Origin: Bacteroidales bacterium
GTDB taxonomy: Bacteria; Bacteroidota; Bacteroidia; Bacteroidales; UBA932
DNA length: 62,436 nt
Direction: 5' to 3'
Assembly: GCA_017557535.1 (NCBI GenBank)
Contig: JAFYYM010000100.1
Span: 1 to 62,436, forward strand
In this document: piece by piece, positions 38,485 through 46,196 of the stretch
Numbering within the stretch: the first letter of the stretch is position 1
How the letters are laid out: each line of letters begins with the position of its first letter
Made by a program: the position numbers and the translations under genes
Notes under the pieces: model-generated
What the model was told of the DNA's origin: nothing
The model's input: only the letters and a program-made list of their open reading frames with translations
The model's database searches: none

Positions 38485-39684
38485 ATGGAAAGTATAATGA
38501 GGCAGATCATGCGTCAGGAAGTCTGGGATGACTTCCTGGCGCATCGTTTGCGAAAGGGCCGCTTCACGTGGCATTCTTTCGAGGAGGCGGATGACTTCGT
38601 GGACTCGGAGTCTTATTTGCCTGTTGTCTCACGTCTATCGCGGGGAGAGGGACTTGGAATCCCTTTCAAAACCACAATCAACAAGATGGGCTCTGGGAAA
38701 AAGAGGGTGGTCTACCATTTCAGGGATCCTGAGATGGCTGTCCTCAAACTCATTTCCCATCTACTTTACAGGTACGATGGCCTCTTCGCTCCAAACTGCT
38801 ATGCGTTTCGCCGGGGCAAGAGGGCCTCAGATGCGGTATTCCGTCTTAAAAAAGAGATTGGAGGGAAAAGTATGTGGGCATATAAGGTGGACATACACAA
38901 CTACTTCAACTCTATTTCCATATCGGGTCTAATGCCTATTCTTTCCAGGATTCTTGGAGATGATCCGGAGTTGTATTCCTTCTTTGAGACCCTTTTGTCG
39001 GATGACCGGGCATTGTCCGGGGACGATGTGATAAGGGAGGAAAGGGGAGTGATGGCTGGAACCCCTACAGCCCCGTTCCTCGCCAACGTATATCTGATGG
39101 ATGTTGATCATCATTTCACGAGAGAGGGTGTAATATATGCGAGATACTCGGATGATATTATTATTCTCGCTGAGGATCAGGAAGAGTTGTCCAGGAGAAA
39201 GAATGAGTTACTGGACTTTTTCCGGGAATATCATTTGGAAGTCAATCCCTCGAAGGAACATGTTTACGCTCCAGGAGAGCCTATAGAGTTCTTGGGTTTC
39301 AGCGTGGAAGGGAACAATATAGATGTCTCTACAGCTACCAGGCAAAAGATGAAAGGAAAAATCCGCCGGAAAGCGCTTTCTCTTCATCGCTGGGTGTCCA
39401 AGACAGGGAAGAATCCCGTTTTCGCTATGAAAGCCCTCGTCAATTGTTTCAACAGGAAGTTCTTTGAGGAAGGAGACCCCGATTCCCTGTCTTGGTCCAG
39501 GTGGTTCTTCCCGGTTATCAATCGTACTGAGGGATTGGCGGAAATAGATCATTATCTGCAAGATAACATCCGCTTTCTGTCCACGGGACGCCATAACAAG
39601 AGCAACTATCGAGTACGGTACGAGGATTTGAAAGCCTTGGGCTACCGAAGTCTTGTCCACGAGTACCATAAATGGATGAAATAA
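38485..39684 (+). CDS. Free-standing reverse transcriptase (YSDD), class undetermined
   Basis: 399 aa RNA-directed DNA polymerase. RT blocks: GIPFKTTINKMGSGKKRVVYHF (motif 1-2), catalytic Asp136 in YKVDIHNYFNSI, GVMAGTPTAPFLANVYL (motif B, residues 188-204), catalytic YSDD at 221-224 in IYARYSDDIIILAE, and EFLGFSV (motif D/E, 268-274), followed by a basic thumb-like stretch. There is no maturase/HNH domain and no group II intron domain V nearby. The retron VTG motif and the DGR SQ motif are absent. It is therefore a group-II-like or unknown-group/defence-type RT. ATGs at 38497 and 38509 are alternative starts. Its stop overlaps the HAD gene by one base. Confidence 0.9.
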   Translation: MESIMRQIMRQEVWDDFLAHRLRKGRFTWHSFEEADDFVDSESYLPVVSRLSRGEGLGIPFKTTINKMGSGKKRVVYHFRDPEMAVLKLISHLLYRYDGLFAPNCYAFRRGKRASDAVFRLKKEIGGKSMWAYKVDIHNYFNSISISGLMPILSRILGDDPELYSFFETLLSDDRALSGDDVIREERGVMAGTPTAPFLANVYLMDVDHHFTREGVIYARYSDDIIILAEDQEELSRRKNELLDFFREYHLEVNPSKEHVYAPGEPIEFLGFSVEGNNIDVSTATRQKMKGKIRRKALSLHRWVSKTGKNPVFAMKALVNCFNRKFFEEGDPDSLSWSRWFFPVINRTEGLAEIDHYLQDNIRFLSTGRHNKSNYRVRYEDLKALGYRSLVHEYHKWMK

Positions 39685-40343
39685 TGGGACTTGTGATTTT
39701 GGATTTTGACGGCACCCTCGGGGACACAAGGGCTAACATCGTCCTCACTATGCGCCAGACTCTGGAGAGGAAAGGATACCCGGTGGCTTCTGAGGAAGAG
39801 ATTGCCTCAACTATCGGTCTCCCTCTCGAGGAAGGGTTCCGCCAGCTCGTTCCCGGAATCACTGAGCATGAGGTGATCTCCTGCGCCCTGACTTACAGGG
39901 ATATTTTCGAGGCAAACCGGAAGTTGTTGGTTCCTAAGCTTTTCCCCGGTGTGGCGGAGACTCTCGCAGCTCTTGTTAGTGAGGGATATGTCCTAACTGT
40001 CGCTTCGTCCAGGTCTTCACGTTCCTTGAAAGGTTTCCTGGCTGATATGGATATTGACGGATACATTTCCTATGTGCTTGGGGCGGATAATGTTTTTAAG
40101 GCCAAACCCGATCCGGAACCTGTGCTGAAGACTCTGTCTGATCTCGGATTCGCCCCGGAAGAGACCATCGTTGTCGGGGATATGCCAGTCGATATCATCA
40201 TGGGAAAAGGTGCGGGGACGAAAACCTGTGGCGTGACTTACGGTAATTCCTGTCTGGAGGATCTGGCCGCCGCCGGAGCGGATATGATTATCGATAGCTT
40301 CCCTGAGTTGCCAGGCGTGTTGCTCAAAATGTGCTCTAGATGA
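39684..40343 (+). CDS. HAD-superfamily phosphatase, phosphoglycolate phosphatase-like
   Basis: 219 aa. HAD motif I is LVILDFDGTLGDT (nucleophile and acid Asp), motif II Ser in LTVASSRSS, motif III Lys in FKAKPDPEPV, motif IV in IVVGDMPVDI. The cap domain between motifs I and II is helical (C1 type). The family includes Gph phosphoglycolate phosphatase, pyrophosphatase PpaX and nucleotidases; the substrate here is unknown. The ATG at 39684 shares its first base with the stop of the RT gene, indicating translational coupling; an alternative ATG at 39672 gives four extra residues. Confidence 0.85.
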   Translation: MGLVILDFDGTLGDTRANIVLTMRQTLERKGYPVASEEEIASTIGLPLEEGFRQLVPGITEHEVISCALTYRDIFEANRKLLVPKLFPGVAETLAALVSEGYVLTVASSRSSRSLKGFLADMDIDGYISYVLGADNVFKAKPDPEPVLKTLSDLGFAPEETIVVGDMPVDIIMGKGAGTKTCGVTYGNSCLEDLAAAGADMIIDSFPELPGVLLKMCSR

Positions 40344-40432
40344 AACGAAGCTATCCTGACCAATCAGGTTGCCTTTTGGCCATAGCTGGCGCTTATATCA
40401 TTTTCGGGCTATTATCTTCCGCGAGGAAATAG
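40340..40432 (+). CDS. Candidate 30-residue single-span membrane peptide
   Basis: An ATG overlaps the HAD gene's stop codon as ATGA and opens a 30-codon frame: basic start (MKRSYPDQSG), hydrophobic helix (CLLAIAGAYIIFGLLSS) and basic end (ARK). The start-stop overlap and the topology are typical of real small membrane proteins, but no homology is known to me. It ends 12 bases before the stop of the convergent CoA-transferase gene. Without it, the 101-base gap would hold only a weak hairpin (GGCTATT/AATAGCC at about 40407-40434). Confidence 0.35.
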   Translation: MKRSYPDQSGCLLAIAGAYIIFGLLSSARK

Positions 40433-40444
40433 CCAGTGCCCTAA

Positions 40445-41746
40445 TTAGATTCTCACCGTATTCCAATGAGGACCGAAGCGGTCGAAAGCCGCGCGGTCCA
40501 GGCTTTCCCTGTCATCGGGGTGGGCTATTGAGATCAATAGTTTAGCCCTTTCCTGGAGTGACTTGCCCCGGAGATTCACAGCTCCATATTCAGTGACAAT
40601 CCAGTGGACATCTGCTCTTGGGGTCACTACGCCTGCACCTGGAGCCAAGGTGGGGACGATCTTGGACTTTCCTTTCTTTGTCCTTGAAGCTAATGCTATC
40701 ATGGATACACCTTCCTCCGACATCGCGGCGCCCCTGACGAAATCAAGCTGGCCACCTGTGCCGGAGAATATCCTGGTCCCTATGGAGTCGGCGCATACCT
40801 GGCCGGTAAGATCCACTTCTGTGGCCGAGTTGATGGATGTCACCCGAGGGTTGCGGGAAATATTCCAAGGATCGTTTACATAACCGATTTCCCTCATAAG
40901 GACATCCGGATTCCGGTCTATGAAAGAATATACGTCAGCAGAGCCGAGAAGAAATGAGGCCACGATTTTCCCTTGATCGATCTTCTTGTTGCGGCCGGTA
41001 ATCACTCCACTCTTAATGAGCCCTAGAACACCGTCAGCGAACATCTCGGTGTGAATTCCCAGATCCTTGTGCCCTCCAAGTTGGGCGGCCAGAGCATTGG
41101 GAAGGCTGCCTATACCCATCTGCAGGCAGGCTCCGTCACGGACGAGTTCAGCGCAATTCTTGCCGATAAGGATGTCAGTCTCAGAAGGTTCCGTATACTC
41201 TTTAGTGAAAAGAGGGGTGTCGTTACTGACAAGATAGTCGAAAGCGCTCAAAGGGATCAGATCCCCGTAAGCGAAAGGCACGTTGGGGTTGACTACGGCG
41301 ATCTTGACTCTGGCTGTCTCAATTGCCGCCGGGGAACAGTCCACAGAAGTCCCTAGCGAGACCATGCCGTTCTCATCTGGAGGCGAGACTTGGACCAAGG
41401 CTGCTCCCAGTTTGATGTCTCCCGTCCTGTACATCCTTTGTGTGTCCACCAGGTGTGCGGGGAGGTAATCAGCGAAGCCGGCGTCAACATTCGCCCGGAC
41501 ATTAGGTCCCACGAAGAAGCCTTGCTCGAAGAATATCCCCGAATACTTGGGGTCTGAGTAAGGAGCGGCTCCTTCAGTGTGAAAGTGGTGGAAATGAAGG
41601 TCCTCAACCTCTCCGGCGTCAGCTCTCCTGACCAAAGCGTTGATCAGGACATGAGGCACACTCGCCACACTCCCGAGATGGATATGGTCACCAGATTTGA
41701 TCGCGCTGACGGCCTCGTCGGCCGAGACATAATGGATTCCTTTCAT
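40445..41746 (-). CDS. Acetyl-CoA hydrolase/transferase family, 4-hydroxybutyrate CoA-transferase-like
   Basis: 433 aa CoA-transferase that would move CoA between acetyl-CoA and a carboxylic acid such as 4-hydroxybutyrate, butyrate or succinate. Blocks include IKSGDHIHLGSVASVPHVL, LVQVSPPDENGMVSLGTSVD, LQMGIGSLPNALAAQL, the catalytic Glu in LGIHTEMFADG, GTGGQLDFVRGA and VVTPRADVHWIVTEYGAVNLRG. Length fits the Cat2/AbfT group. It probably takes part in acid fermentation. It is convergent with the RT-HAD operon and divergent from mazG. Confidence 0.9.
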   Translation of the reverse strand: MKGIHYVSADEAVSAIKSGDHIHLGSVASVPHVLINALVRRADAGEVEDLHFHHFHTEGAAPYSDPKYSGIFFEQGFFVGPNVRANVDAGFADYLPAHLVDTQRMYRTGDIKLGAALVQVSPPDENGMVSLGTSVDCSPAAIETARVKIAVVNPNVPFAYGDLIPLSAFDYLVSNDTPLFTKEYTEPSETDILIGKNCAELVRDGACLQMGIGSLPNALAAQLGGHKDLGIHTEMFADGVLGLIKSGVITGRNKKIDQGKIVASFLLGSADVYSFIDRNPDVLMREIGYVNDPWNISRNPRVTSINSATEVDLTGQVCADSIGTRIFSGTGGQLDFVRGAAMSEEGVSMIALASRTKKGKSKIVPTLAPGAGVVTPRADVHWIVTEYGAVNLRGKSLQERAKLLISIAHPDDRESLDRAAFDRFGPHWNTVRI

Positions 41747-41787
41747 TCAAGTCCGTTTATCTTGGCAAAGATAAAAAGAAAAATCTC

Positions 41788-41795
41788 TAAATTCG
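41788..41795 (+). promoter_or_regulatory. Promoter-like TAAATTCG just before mazG
   Basis: TAAATTCG is a TAnnTTyG variant of the -7 box. It ends five bases before the ATG at 41801, implying a leaderless message. Confidence 0.45.
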
Positions 41796-41800
41796 CGCTT

Positions 41801-42619
41801 ATGCTTAATAAAGAAAAGAAACTGGAGGCGTTCGAGAGGGCGCTTGATGTCATGGACCGGCTTAGGGCTCAATGCCCATGGAACCATGCGCAGACGATAG
41901 ACACTCTGAGACCGATGACCATCGAAGAGGTTTATGAGCTTAGTGACGCTGTCCTTAAAAAAGATGAGAAAGCCCTTGAGAAAGAGCTCGGAGACGTGTT
42001 CCTCCATGTGATCTTCTATGCCAAGATAGCTGAGGAGGAAGGGCGTTACGACATTGCCGACGTGCTGAATAAGTTATGCGAGAAGATGATCTACCGCCAC
42101 CCTCATGTGTTCTCCACGACAAAGGTCGCGGATGCCGCTGAGGTTTCGACCAACTGGGAGATGCTCAAGGCAAAGGAGAAAGGTGGCAACAAGAGAATCC
42201 TCTCGGGTATTCCAGACTCATTGCCTCCGATCTTGAAAGCTTTCTCAATGCAGGATAAAGCCAGAGGAGTTGGTTTCGATTGGGAGGAGAAAGAACAGGT
42301 ATGGGATAAGGTCAAAGAGGAACAAGGAGAGCTGGAGGCCGAGTTTAAGTCTATGGAAGCCGCTGTGACGCAAGAAGATAAGCAGGCCGCTTACGAGAGG
42401 GCTGAGGAAGAGCTGGGGGATTTCATGTTTGCCACGGTCAATGCCGCCAGGCTATATGGAATCGATCCCGACACGGCTTTGAACAAGGCATGCGACAAGT
42501 TCCGCCGCCGTTTCACCTACCTGGAAGAGAACACTATACGCCAAGGCCGGGATCTGCACGATATGACTCTCTCCGAGATGGATGCGATATGGGATGAGGG
42601 GAAAGCTAAAGGTCTGTGA
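41801..42619 (+). CDS. mazG: Nucleoside triphosphate pyrophosphohydrolase
   Basis: MazG hydrolyses NTPs to NMP and pyrophosphate and cleans the nucleotide pool. About 272 aa with two MazG domains: the first with CPWNHAQTIDTLRPMTIEEVYEL and EKELGDVFLHVIFYAKI (ExxE and ExxD metal ligands), the second with KVKEEQGELEAEF and AEEELGDFMFATVNAARL. The ATG at 41801 is chosen because family members start just before KLEAFERALDVMDRLR; longer upstream frames overlap the divergent CoA-transferase gene. Confidence 0.94.
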   Translation: MLNKEKKLEAFERALDVMDRLRAQCPWNHAQTIDTLRPMTIEEVYELSDAVLKKDEKALEKELGDVFLHVIFYAKIAEEEGRYDIADVLNKLCEKMIYRHPHVFSTTKVADAAEVSTNWEMLKAKEKGGNKRILSGIPDSLPPILKAFSMQDKARGVGFDWEEKEQVWDKVKEEQGELEAEFKSMEAAVTQEDKQAAYERAEEELGDFMFATVNAARLYGIDPDTALNKACDKFRRRFTYLEENTIRQGRDLHDMTLSEMDAIWDEGKAKGL

Positions 42620-42654
42620 ATCCAATAGCTATTGCCAATTAACCGCTAAATTCC

Positions 42655-42662
42655 TATATTCG
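42655..42662 (+). promoter_or_regulatory. Promoter-like TATATTCG just before the GNAT-like gene
   Basis: TATATTCG ends four bases before the ATG at 42667. A TTG at 42632-42634 with 20 bases of spacing fits a -33 element. The implied message is leaderless. Confidence 0.5.
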
Positions 42663-42666
42663 CGGG

Positions 42667-43785
42667 ATGCCGGATTATAAAGTAGTTGAGGTTTTGGGTA
42701 AAAGGAACTTGAAGCGTTTCATCAAGTTCCCTGACAAACTGTATAAAGGATGTCCCCAATATGTCCCGGCTCTTCATTCCGATCAAGTACATTCTCTCAC
42801 GAAGGTGTCCACCCTATCATATTGCAAGCGCAAGATGTGGATGGTCCTTGATGGTGACAAGGTTGTCGGAAGAATCTGTGGGATGATCAACCCCCGCTAC
42901 AACGCTCTTTTCTCCAAGAAGAGGGCCCGTTTCGGTTGGTTCGATACAATTGACGACATTGAAGTCGCCCGCCTTCTCCTTAATACCGCTGAGGACTGGG
43001 CACGGGAGAACGGGATGACTGAGATCCATGGCCCTTTATACTACAATACCCTTGGCAAGCAGGGAATGTTGATCGAGGGTTTCCAGAACATTCCTCCTTT
43101 CAACTGCATCTACAACTATCCGTACTACGTCGGGTTCATGGATGCCTTGGGGTACGTCAAAGAATTTGACTGGGTCCAGTACAAGGTTCCCGCTGATGAG
43201 CCTCCACATGAGAAGATCAGGCGTATCTCAAGTCTCTTGAAGGAAAGATACAATCTTCATGAGGGTAGTATTGAGAAACTGAAGAAGGACAAAGCGAAGG
43301 TGCGCTACTTTTTCGATGTTTACAATGAGAGTTTCGCCAAATCCGTGGCTAACTTCATTCCCTTCACCAAGGAGGAGATTGAGGAGGAAGCCTCTTCAGT
43401 CATGATGTTCCTGTCGGATAAGACCAGCAGTATAATCCTGGATGAGAACGAGGAATTGGTGGGATTCGGAATAACCTTCCCAAGCATCTCCAAGGCCCTA
43501 CAGAAAGCTAAGGGCCACTTGTTCCCCTTCGGGTGGTGGCATCTTATGAAAGCATTACGCCATTATGACACTGTGGACCTGATGATCAACGGGGCTGTGC
43601 CCAGATGGCAGAACACAGGTGTGTCTTCGATTTACCATTGTGCCATGTCGGAGAAGTACATCGCCGCTGGAACCAAGATAGCGATCACCAATCCCCAGAT
43701 CGAGTCTAATGGACCTGCGAATGTTTGGGCGAAATATGATAGTGAGCTTTTCATGAGGCGCAGATGTTTCGTGAAAGAATTGTAA
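42667..43785 (+). CDS. GNAT-fold acyltransferase-like protein
   Basis: 372 aa. Two acetyltransferase-like halves are suggested: a first with VVGRICGMINPRYNAL, FGWFDTIDDIEVARLLLNTAEDWARENGM and IHGPLYYNTLGKQGMLIEGF, and a second with SSIILDENEELVGFGITFPSISKAL, GAVPRWQNTGVSSIYHCAM and ITNPQIESNGPANVWAKYD. This matches uncharacterised Bacteroidales proteins usually called N-acetyltransferases; the substrate is unknown. It is followed nine bases later by prfA. Confidence 0.75.
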   Translation: MPDYKVVEVLGKRNLKRFIKFPDKLYKGCPQYVPALHSDQVHSLTKVSTLSYCKRKMWMVLDGDKVVGRICGMINPRYNALFSKKRARFGWFDTIDDIEVARLLLNTAEDWARENGMTEIHGPLYYNTLGKQGMLIEGFQNIPPFNCIYNYPYYVGFMDALGYVKEFDWVQYKVPADEPPHEKIRRISSLLKERYNLHEGSIEKLKKDKAKVRYFFDVYNESFAKSVANFIPFTKEEIEEEASSVMMFLSDKTSSIILDENEELVGFGITFPSISKALQKAKGHLFPFGWWHLMKALRHYDTVDLMINGAVPRWQNTGVSSIYHCAMSEKYIAAGTKIAITNPQIESNGPANVWAKYDSELFMRRRCFVKEL

Positions 43786-43794
43786 GGAAAGAAT

Positions 43795-44886
43795 ATGGCG
43801 GAGAACACGTTGATAGATAAGATCCTGGCTCTCCAGGACAAGTATAACTCGCTGCAGGCTCAGTTGTCTGATCCCGCGGTGATCGCTGACATGAAGAAAT
43901 ATGTCCAGCTCAACAAGGACTACAAGCAGCTGGAGCCTATAGTTAAGACAGGACTTGACTATAAGAGAAAAGTCGAGGAGCTGGCGGACGCGAAAGATAT
44001 TCTCATCAATGAGAAGGATGATGATCTTCGTGAGATGGCACGAGCGGAAATAGCTGAGATTGAGCCGCTTATTCCTCAGCTTGAGGAGCAGATAAAGATA
44101 TTGCTGATCCCCGCTGACCCTGATGATGCGAAGAACGCCATAGTTGAGATCCGTGGTGGCACAGGCGGTGACGAGGCCGCCATTTTCGCCGGAGACCTCT
44201 TCAGGATGTACTCGAAGTTCGCCGAGAAGAAAGGTTGGAAACTTGAGGTAAACGACTCGACTCCCGGAACTTCCGGAGGTTTCAAGATGATTGTCTTCAA
44301 GCTTTCCTCCAATGACGAGGGTGTCTATGGTATAATGAAATATGAGTCAGGAGTCCACCGCGTGCAGAGGGTTCCCCAAACTGAGACTCAGGGCAGGATA
44401 CAGACTTCCGCCGCTTCCGTGGCCGTTTTCCCTGAGGCTGGAGAGTTCGACGTCGATCTCCGCTGGGAGGACATCCGTCTCGATCTCTTCTGCGCTTCCG
44501 GTCCTGGAGGACAGGGAGTGAACACGACCTATTCCGCCGTCCGTCTGACCCACCTTCCCACCGGGCTTGTTGTTCAGTGCCAGGAAGAGCGCTCCCAGCT
44601 TAAGAATAAAGACCGTGCTTTCGAGGAGCTGCGTACCCGTCTATACAACCTCGAGCATCAGAAATATCTTGACGAGATCGGAGCTAAGCGCAAGACCATG
44701 GTTTCCACAGGTGACCGTTCGGCGAAGATCCGTACCTACAACTACCCTCAGGGGCGTGTTACCGACCACAGGATCAACTGGTCTATGTATAACCTGCCTG
44801 TCTTCATGGACGGGGACATCCAGGAGTGCATCAATCAGCTCCAGATTGCTGAGAACGCCGAGCGCCTGAAGGAGGCTGGTGATTGA
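43795..44886 (+). CDS. prfA: Peptide chain release factor 1
   Basis: 363 aa, normal for RF1. It recognises UAA and UAG and triggers peptide release. The GGQ motif is in FCASGPGGQGVNTTYSAVR and the stop-codon-reading PxT tripeptide is PQT in VHRVQRVPQTETQGRIQTSA, which marks RF1 rather than RF2 (SPF). The N-terminal coiled helices (YNSLQAQLSDPAVIADM) and the end REGRVTDHRIN-like PQGRVTDHRINWSMYNL are typical. Confidence 0.96.
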   Translation: MAENTLIDKILALQDKYNSLQAQLSDPAVIADMKKYVQLNKDYKQLEPIVKTGLDYKRKVEELADAKDILINEKDDDLREMARAEIAEIEPLIPQLEEQIKILLIPADPDDAKNAIVEIRGGTGGDEAAIFAGDLFRMYSKFAEKKGWKLEVNDSTPGTSGGFKMIVFKLSSNDEGVYGIMKYESGVHRVQRVPQTETQGRIQTSAASVAVFPEAGEFDVDLRWEDIRLDLFCASGPGGQGVNTTYSAVRLTHLPTGLVVQCQEERSQLKNKDRAFEELRTRLYNLEHQKYLDEIGAKRKTMVSTGDRSAKIRTYNYPQGRVTDHRINWSMYNLPVFMDGDIQECINQLQIAENAERLKEAGD

Positions 44887-44889
44887 TAG

Positions 44890-44910
44890 ATTGCCGGTCA
44901 GGCCGGCAAT
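44890..44910 (+). terminator. Hairpin after prfA
   Basis: ATTGCCGG (44890-44897), loop TCAGG, CCGGCAAT (44903-44910): 8-bp perfect stem directly after the prfA stop. There is no T-tract; it may mark the 3' end of prfA or insulate the riboswitch that follows. Confidence 0.4.
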
Positions 44911-44914
44911 GACC

Positions 44915-44948
44915 ACAGTGTACTAGGAAACCACTTAAAAAACTAGGA
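44915..44948 (+). promoter_or_regulatory. Probable preQ1-I riboswitch
   Basis: A short P1 stem AGTG/CACT (44917-44920 with 44932-44935) closes loop TACTAGGAAAC, followed by the A-rich tail TAAAAAACTAGGA that runs into the ATG at 44949. The loop CTAG (44923-44926) can pair with the tail CTAG (44943-44946) to form the P2 pseudoknot that would hide the ribosome site. Size, A-rich tail and loop composition closely follow the preQ1 class I aptamer, and the two downstream genes belong to queuosine/preQ1 metabolism. P1 is only 4 bp, so folding should be confirmed. Confidence 0.65.
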
Positions 44949-45626
44949 ATGACAAAAAGAAGTTTTTCTCCAGCGTTCACGCTGATGGCCGTGATGTTCA
45001 CGGTATGCCTTATCACCTCTAATTTATTCGCCGCCAAGATTTTCGCCATAGGGAAGCTCGCTCTTCCTTGTGCGGTGTTGATCTTCCCGATCTCATATAT
45101 TCTCAACGACTGTTTCACTGAGGTTTGGGGATATAGGAAAGCCCGCCTGGTCATCTGGATCGGTTTCGCCATGAATCTATTCGTCGCGGTCATGGCCCAG
45201 ATAGCGGTGCTTCTTCCCGCAGCGTTTTTCTGGACGGGTGGAGAGCATTTCGACTTCGTGTTCAAGATGGCCCCCAGGGTGCTTCTGGCCTCGCTTCTCG
45301 CTTTCCTTGCCGGCTCCACATTCAACGCCTATGTGCTGAGCAAGATGAAGGTGGCCCAGGGTGGAAAGGGCTTCTCTCTCAGAGCGATAGTGTCTTCTCT
45401 AGCGGGAGAGTTCCTTGATTCTCTGATATTCATGCCCATAGCCTTCTGGGGCACGCCGATAAGGAACCTCGGGTGGATGATGCTTTGCCAGGTGTCCTTC
45501 AAGGTTCTTTACGAGATACTTATCCTTCCTGTGACCGCGGCTGTCGTCAAGAAGCTCAAGGCGGTGGAGGAGGATGCCTATGACAATGACGTCCGTTATA
45601 ACCCTTTCAAGATTCTAGATTTTTAA
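44949..45626 (+). CDS. yhhQ: Queuosine precursor transporter (YhhQ/VUT family)
   Basis: 225 aa with about six membrane helices. The family pattern is clear: FTVCLITSNLFAAKIFAIG, LIFPISYILNDCFTEVWGYRKAR and SLAGEFLDSLIFMPIAFWG. YhhQ imports preQ0 or preQ1 so that cells can make queuosine tRNA without full de novo synthesis. The gene is preceded by a probable preQ1 riboswitch and followed six bases later by queF, which turns preQ0 into preQ1; the operon is therefore a small queuosine salvage unit. Confidence 0.92.
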   Translation: MTKRSFSPAFTLMAVMFTVCLITSNLFAAKIFAIGKLALPCAVLIFPISYILNDCFTEVWGYRKARLVIWIGFAMNLFVAVMAQIAVLLPAAFFWTGGEHFDFVFKMAPRVLLASLLAFLAGSTFNAYVLSKMKVAQGGKGFSLRAIVSSLAGEFLDSLIFMPIAFWGTPIRNLGWMMLCQVSFKVLYEILILPVTAAVVKKLKAVEEDAYDNDVRYNPFKILDF

Positions 45627-45632
45627 TATTAT

Positions 45633-46091
45633 ATGGAAGACAGGAAAAAAGAAGGTTTGGAGGCCCTGGGCCACGAGACCAGATACAAGATGGATTATGC
45701 TCCGGAAGTCCTTGAGACTTTCGAGAATATGCATCCGGGCAGGGACTACTGGGTAAGGTTCAACTGTCCTGAGTTCACGACTTTATGCCCGATCACCGGA
45801 CAGCCGGATTTCGCCGAGATCCGCATCAGTTATATCCCTGACGTGAGGATGGTCGAGAGCAAGAGCCTCAAGCTATATTTGTTCAGTTTCCGCAACCACG
45901 GCGGTTTCCATGAGGATTGCGTGATTATAATCCTCAATGATCTTGTGCGCCTGATGGATCCGAAGTACATCGAGGTACTTGGACTGTTCACTCCCAGAGG
46001 TGGCATATCCATCCATCCTTATGTCAATTATGGACGTCCCGGGACTGACTATGAGACATTAGCCAGGCAGAGATTCTCCACCCACGAGTGA
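45633..46091 (+). CDS. queF: NADPH-dependent 7-cyano-7-deazaguanine reductase
   Basis: 152 aa unimodular QueF, which reduces the nitrile preQ0 to the amine preQ1. The catalytic Cys is in [17 protein letters not shown], followed by [21 protein letters not shown] (the QueF NADPH-binding ESKS motif) and [16 protein letters not shown]. It is paired with the transporter gene under the same riboswitch. Confidence 0.96.
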   Translation: MEDRKKEGLEALGHETRYKMDYAPEVLETFENMHPGRDYWVRFNCPEFTTLCPITGQPDFAEIRISYIPDVRMVESKSLKLYLFSFRNHGGFHEDCVIIILNDLVRLMDPKYIEVLGLFTPRGGISIHPYVNYGRPGTDYETLARQRFSTHE

Positions 46092-46097
46092 CAATTT

Positions 46098-46196
46098 GTC
46101 AGCCTTCGAGGCTTGGCACAACATTGGTTATTTGATCCGAGGCTGACCATGGTGTCAGTCCCGGATTAATTTGTAAACAATAAAGGAGAAAAGAAT
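46098..46196 (+). promoter_or_regulatory. dnaK leader with alternative hairpins and a strong ribosome site
   Basis: GTCAGCCT (46098-46105) can pair with AGGCTGAC (46140-46147), while GCCT-TCG-AGGC is a competing local hairpin. AAGGAG at 46183-46188, 8 bases before the ATG, is the only consensus Shine-Dalgarno noticed in this window. No exact TAnnTTTG box is present, so a different promoter class or read-through from queF is possible. Confidence 0.4.

Noticed and set aside
38338-39684. Canonical retron
   Set aside because: Upstream RNA with paired ends fits, but the RT lacks the retron VTG motif and no clear branching-guanosine context or long msd hairpin was seen; kept as retron-like only.
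38338-39684. Diversity-generating retroelement or group II intron
   Set aside because: The RT has GTPTAPFLAN rather than the DGR SQ motif, no avd gene or template/variable repeat pair was found nearby, and there is no intron domain V-like hairpin or maturase/HNH domain.
40383-40434. Rho-independent terminator after the RT-HAD genes
   Set aside because: GGCTATT/AATAGCC can pair, but the loop is interrupted and there is no T-tract; too weak to call, and it lies inside the candidate small peptide frame.
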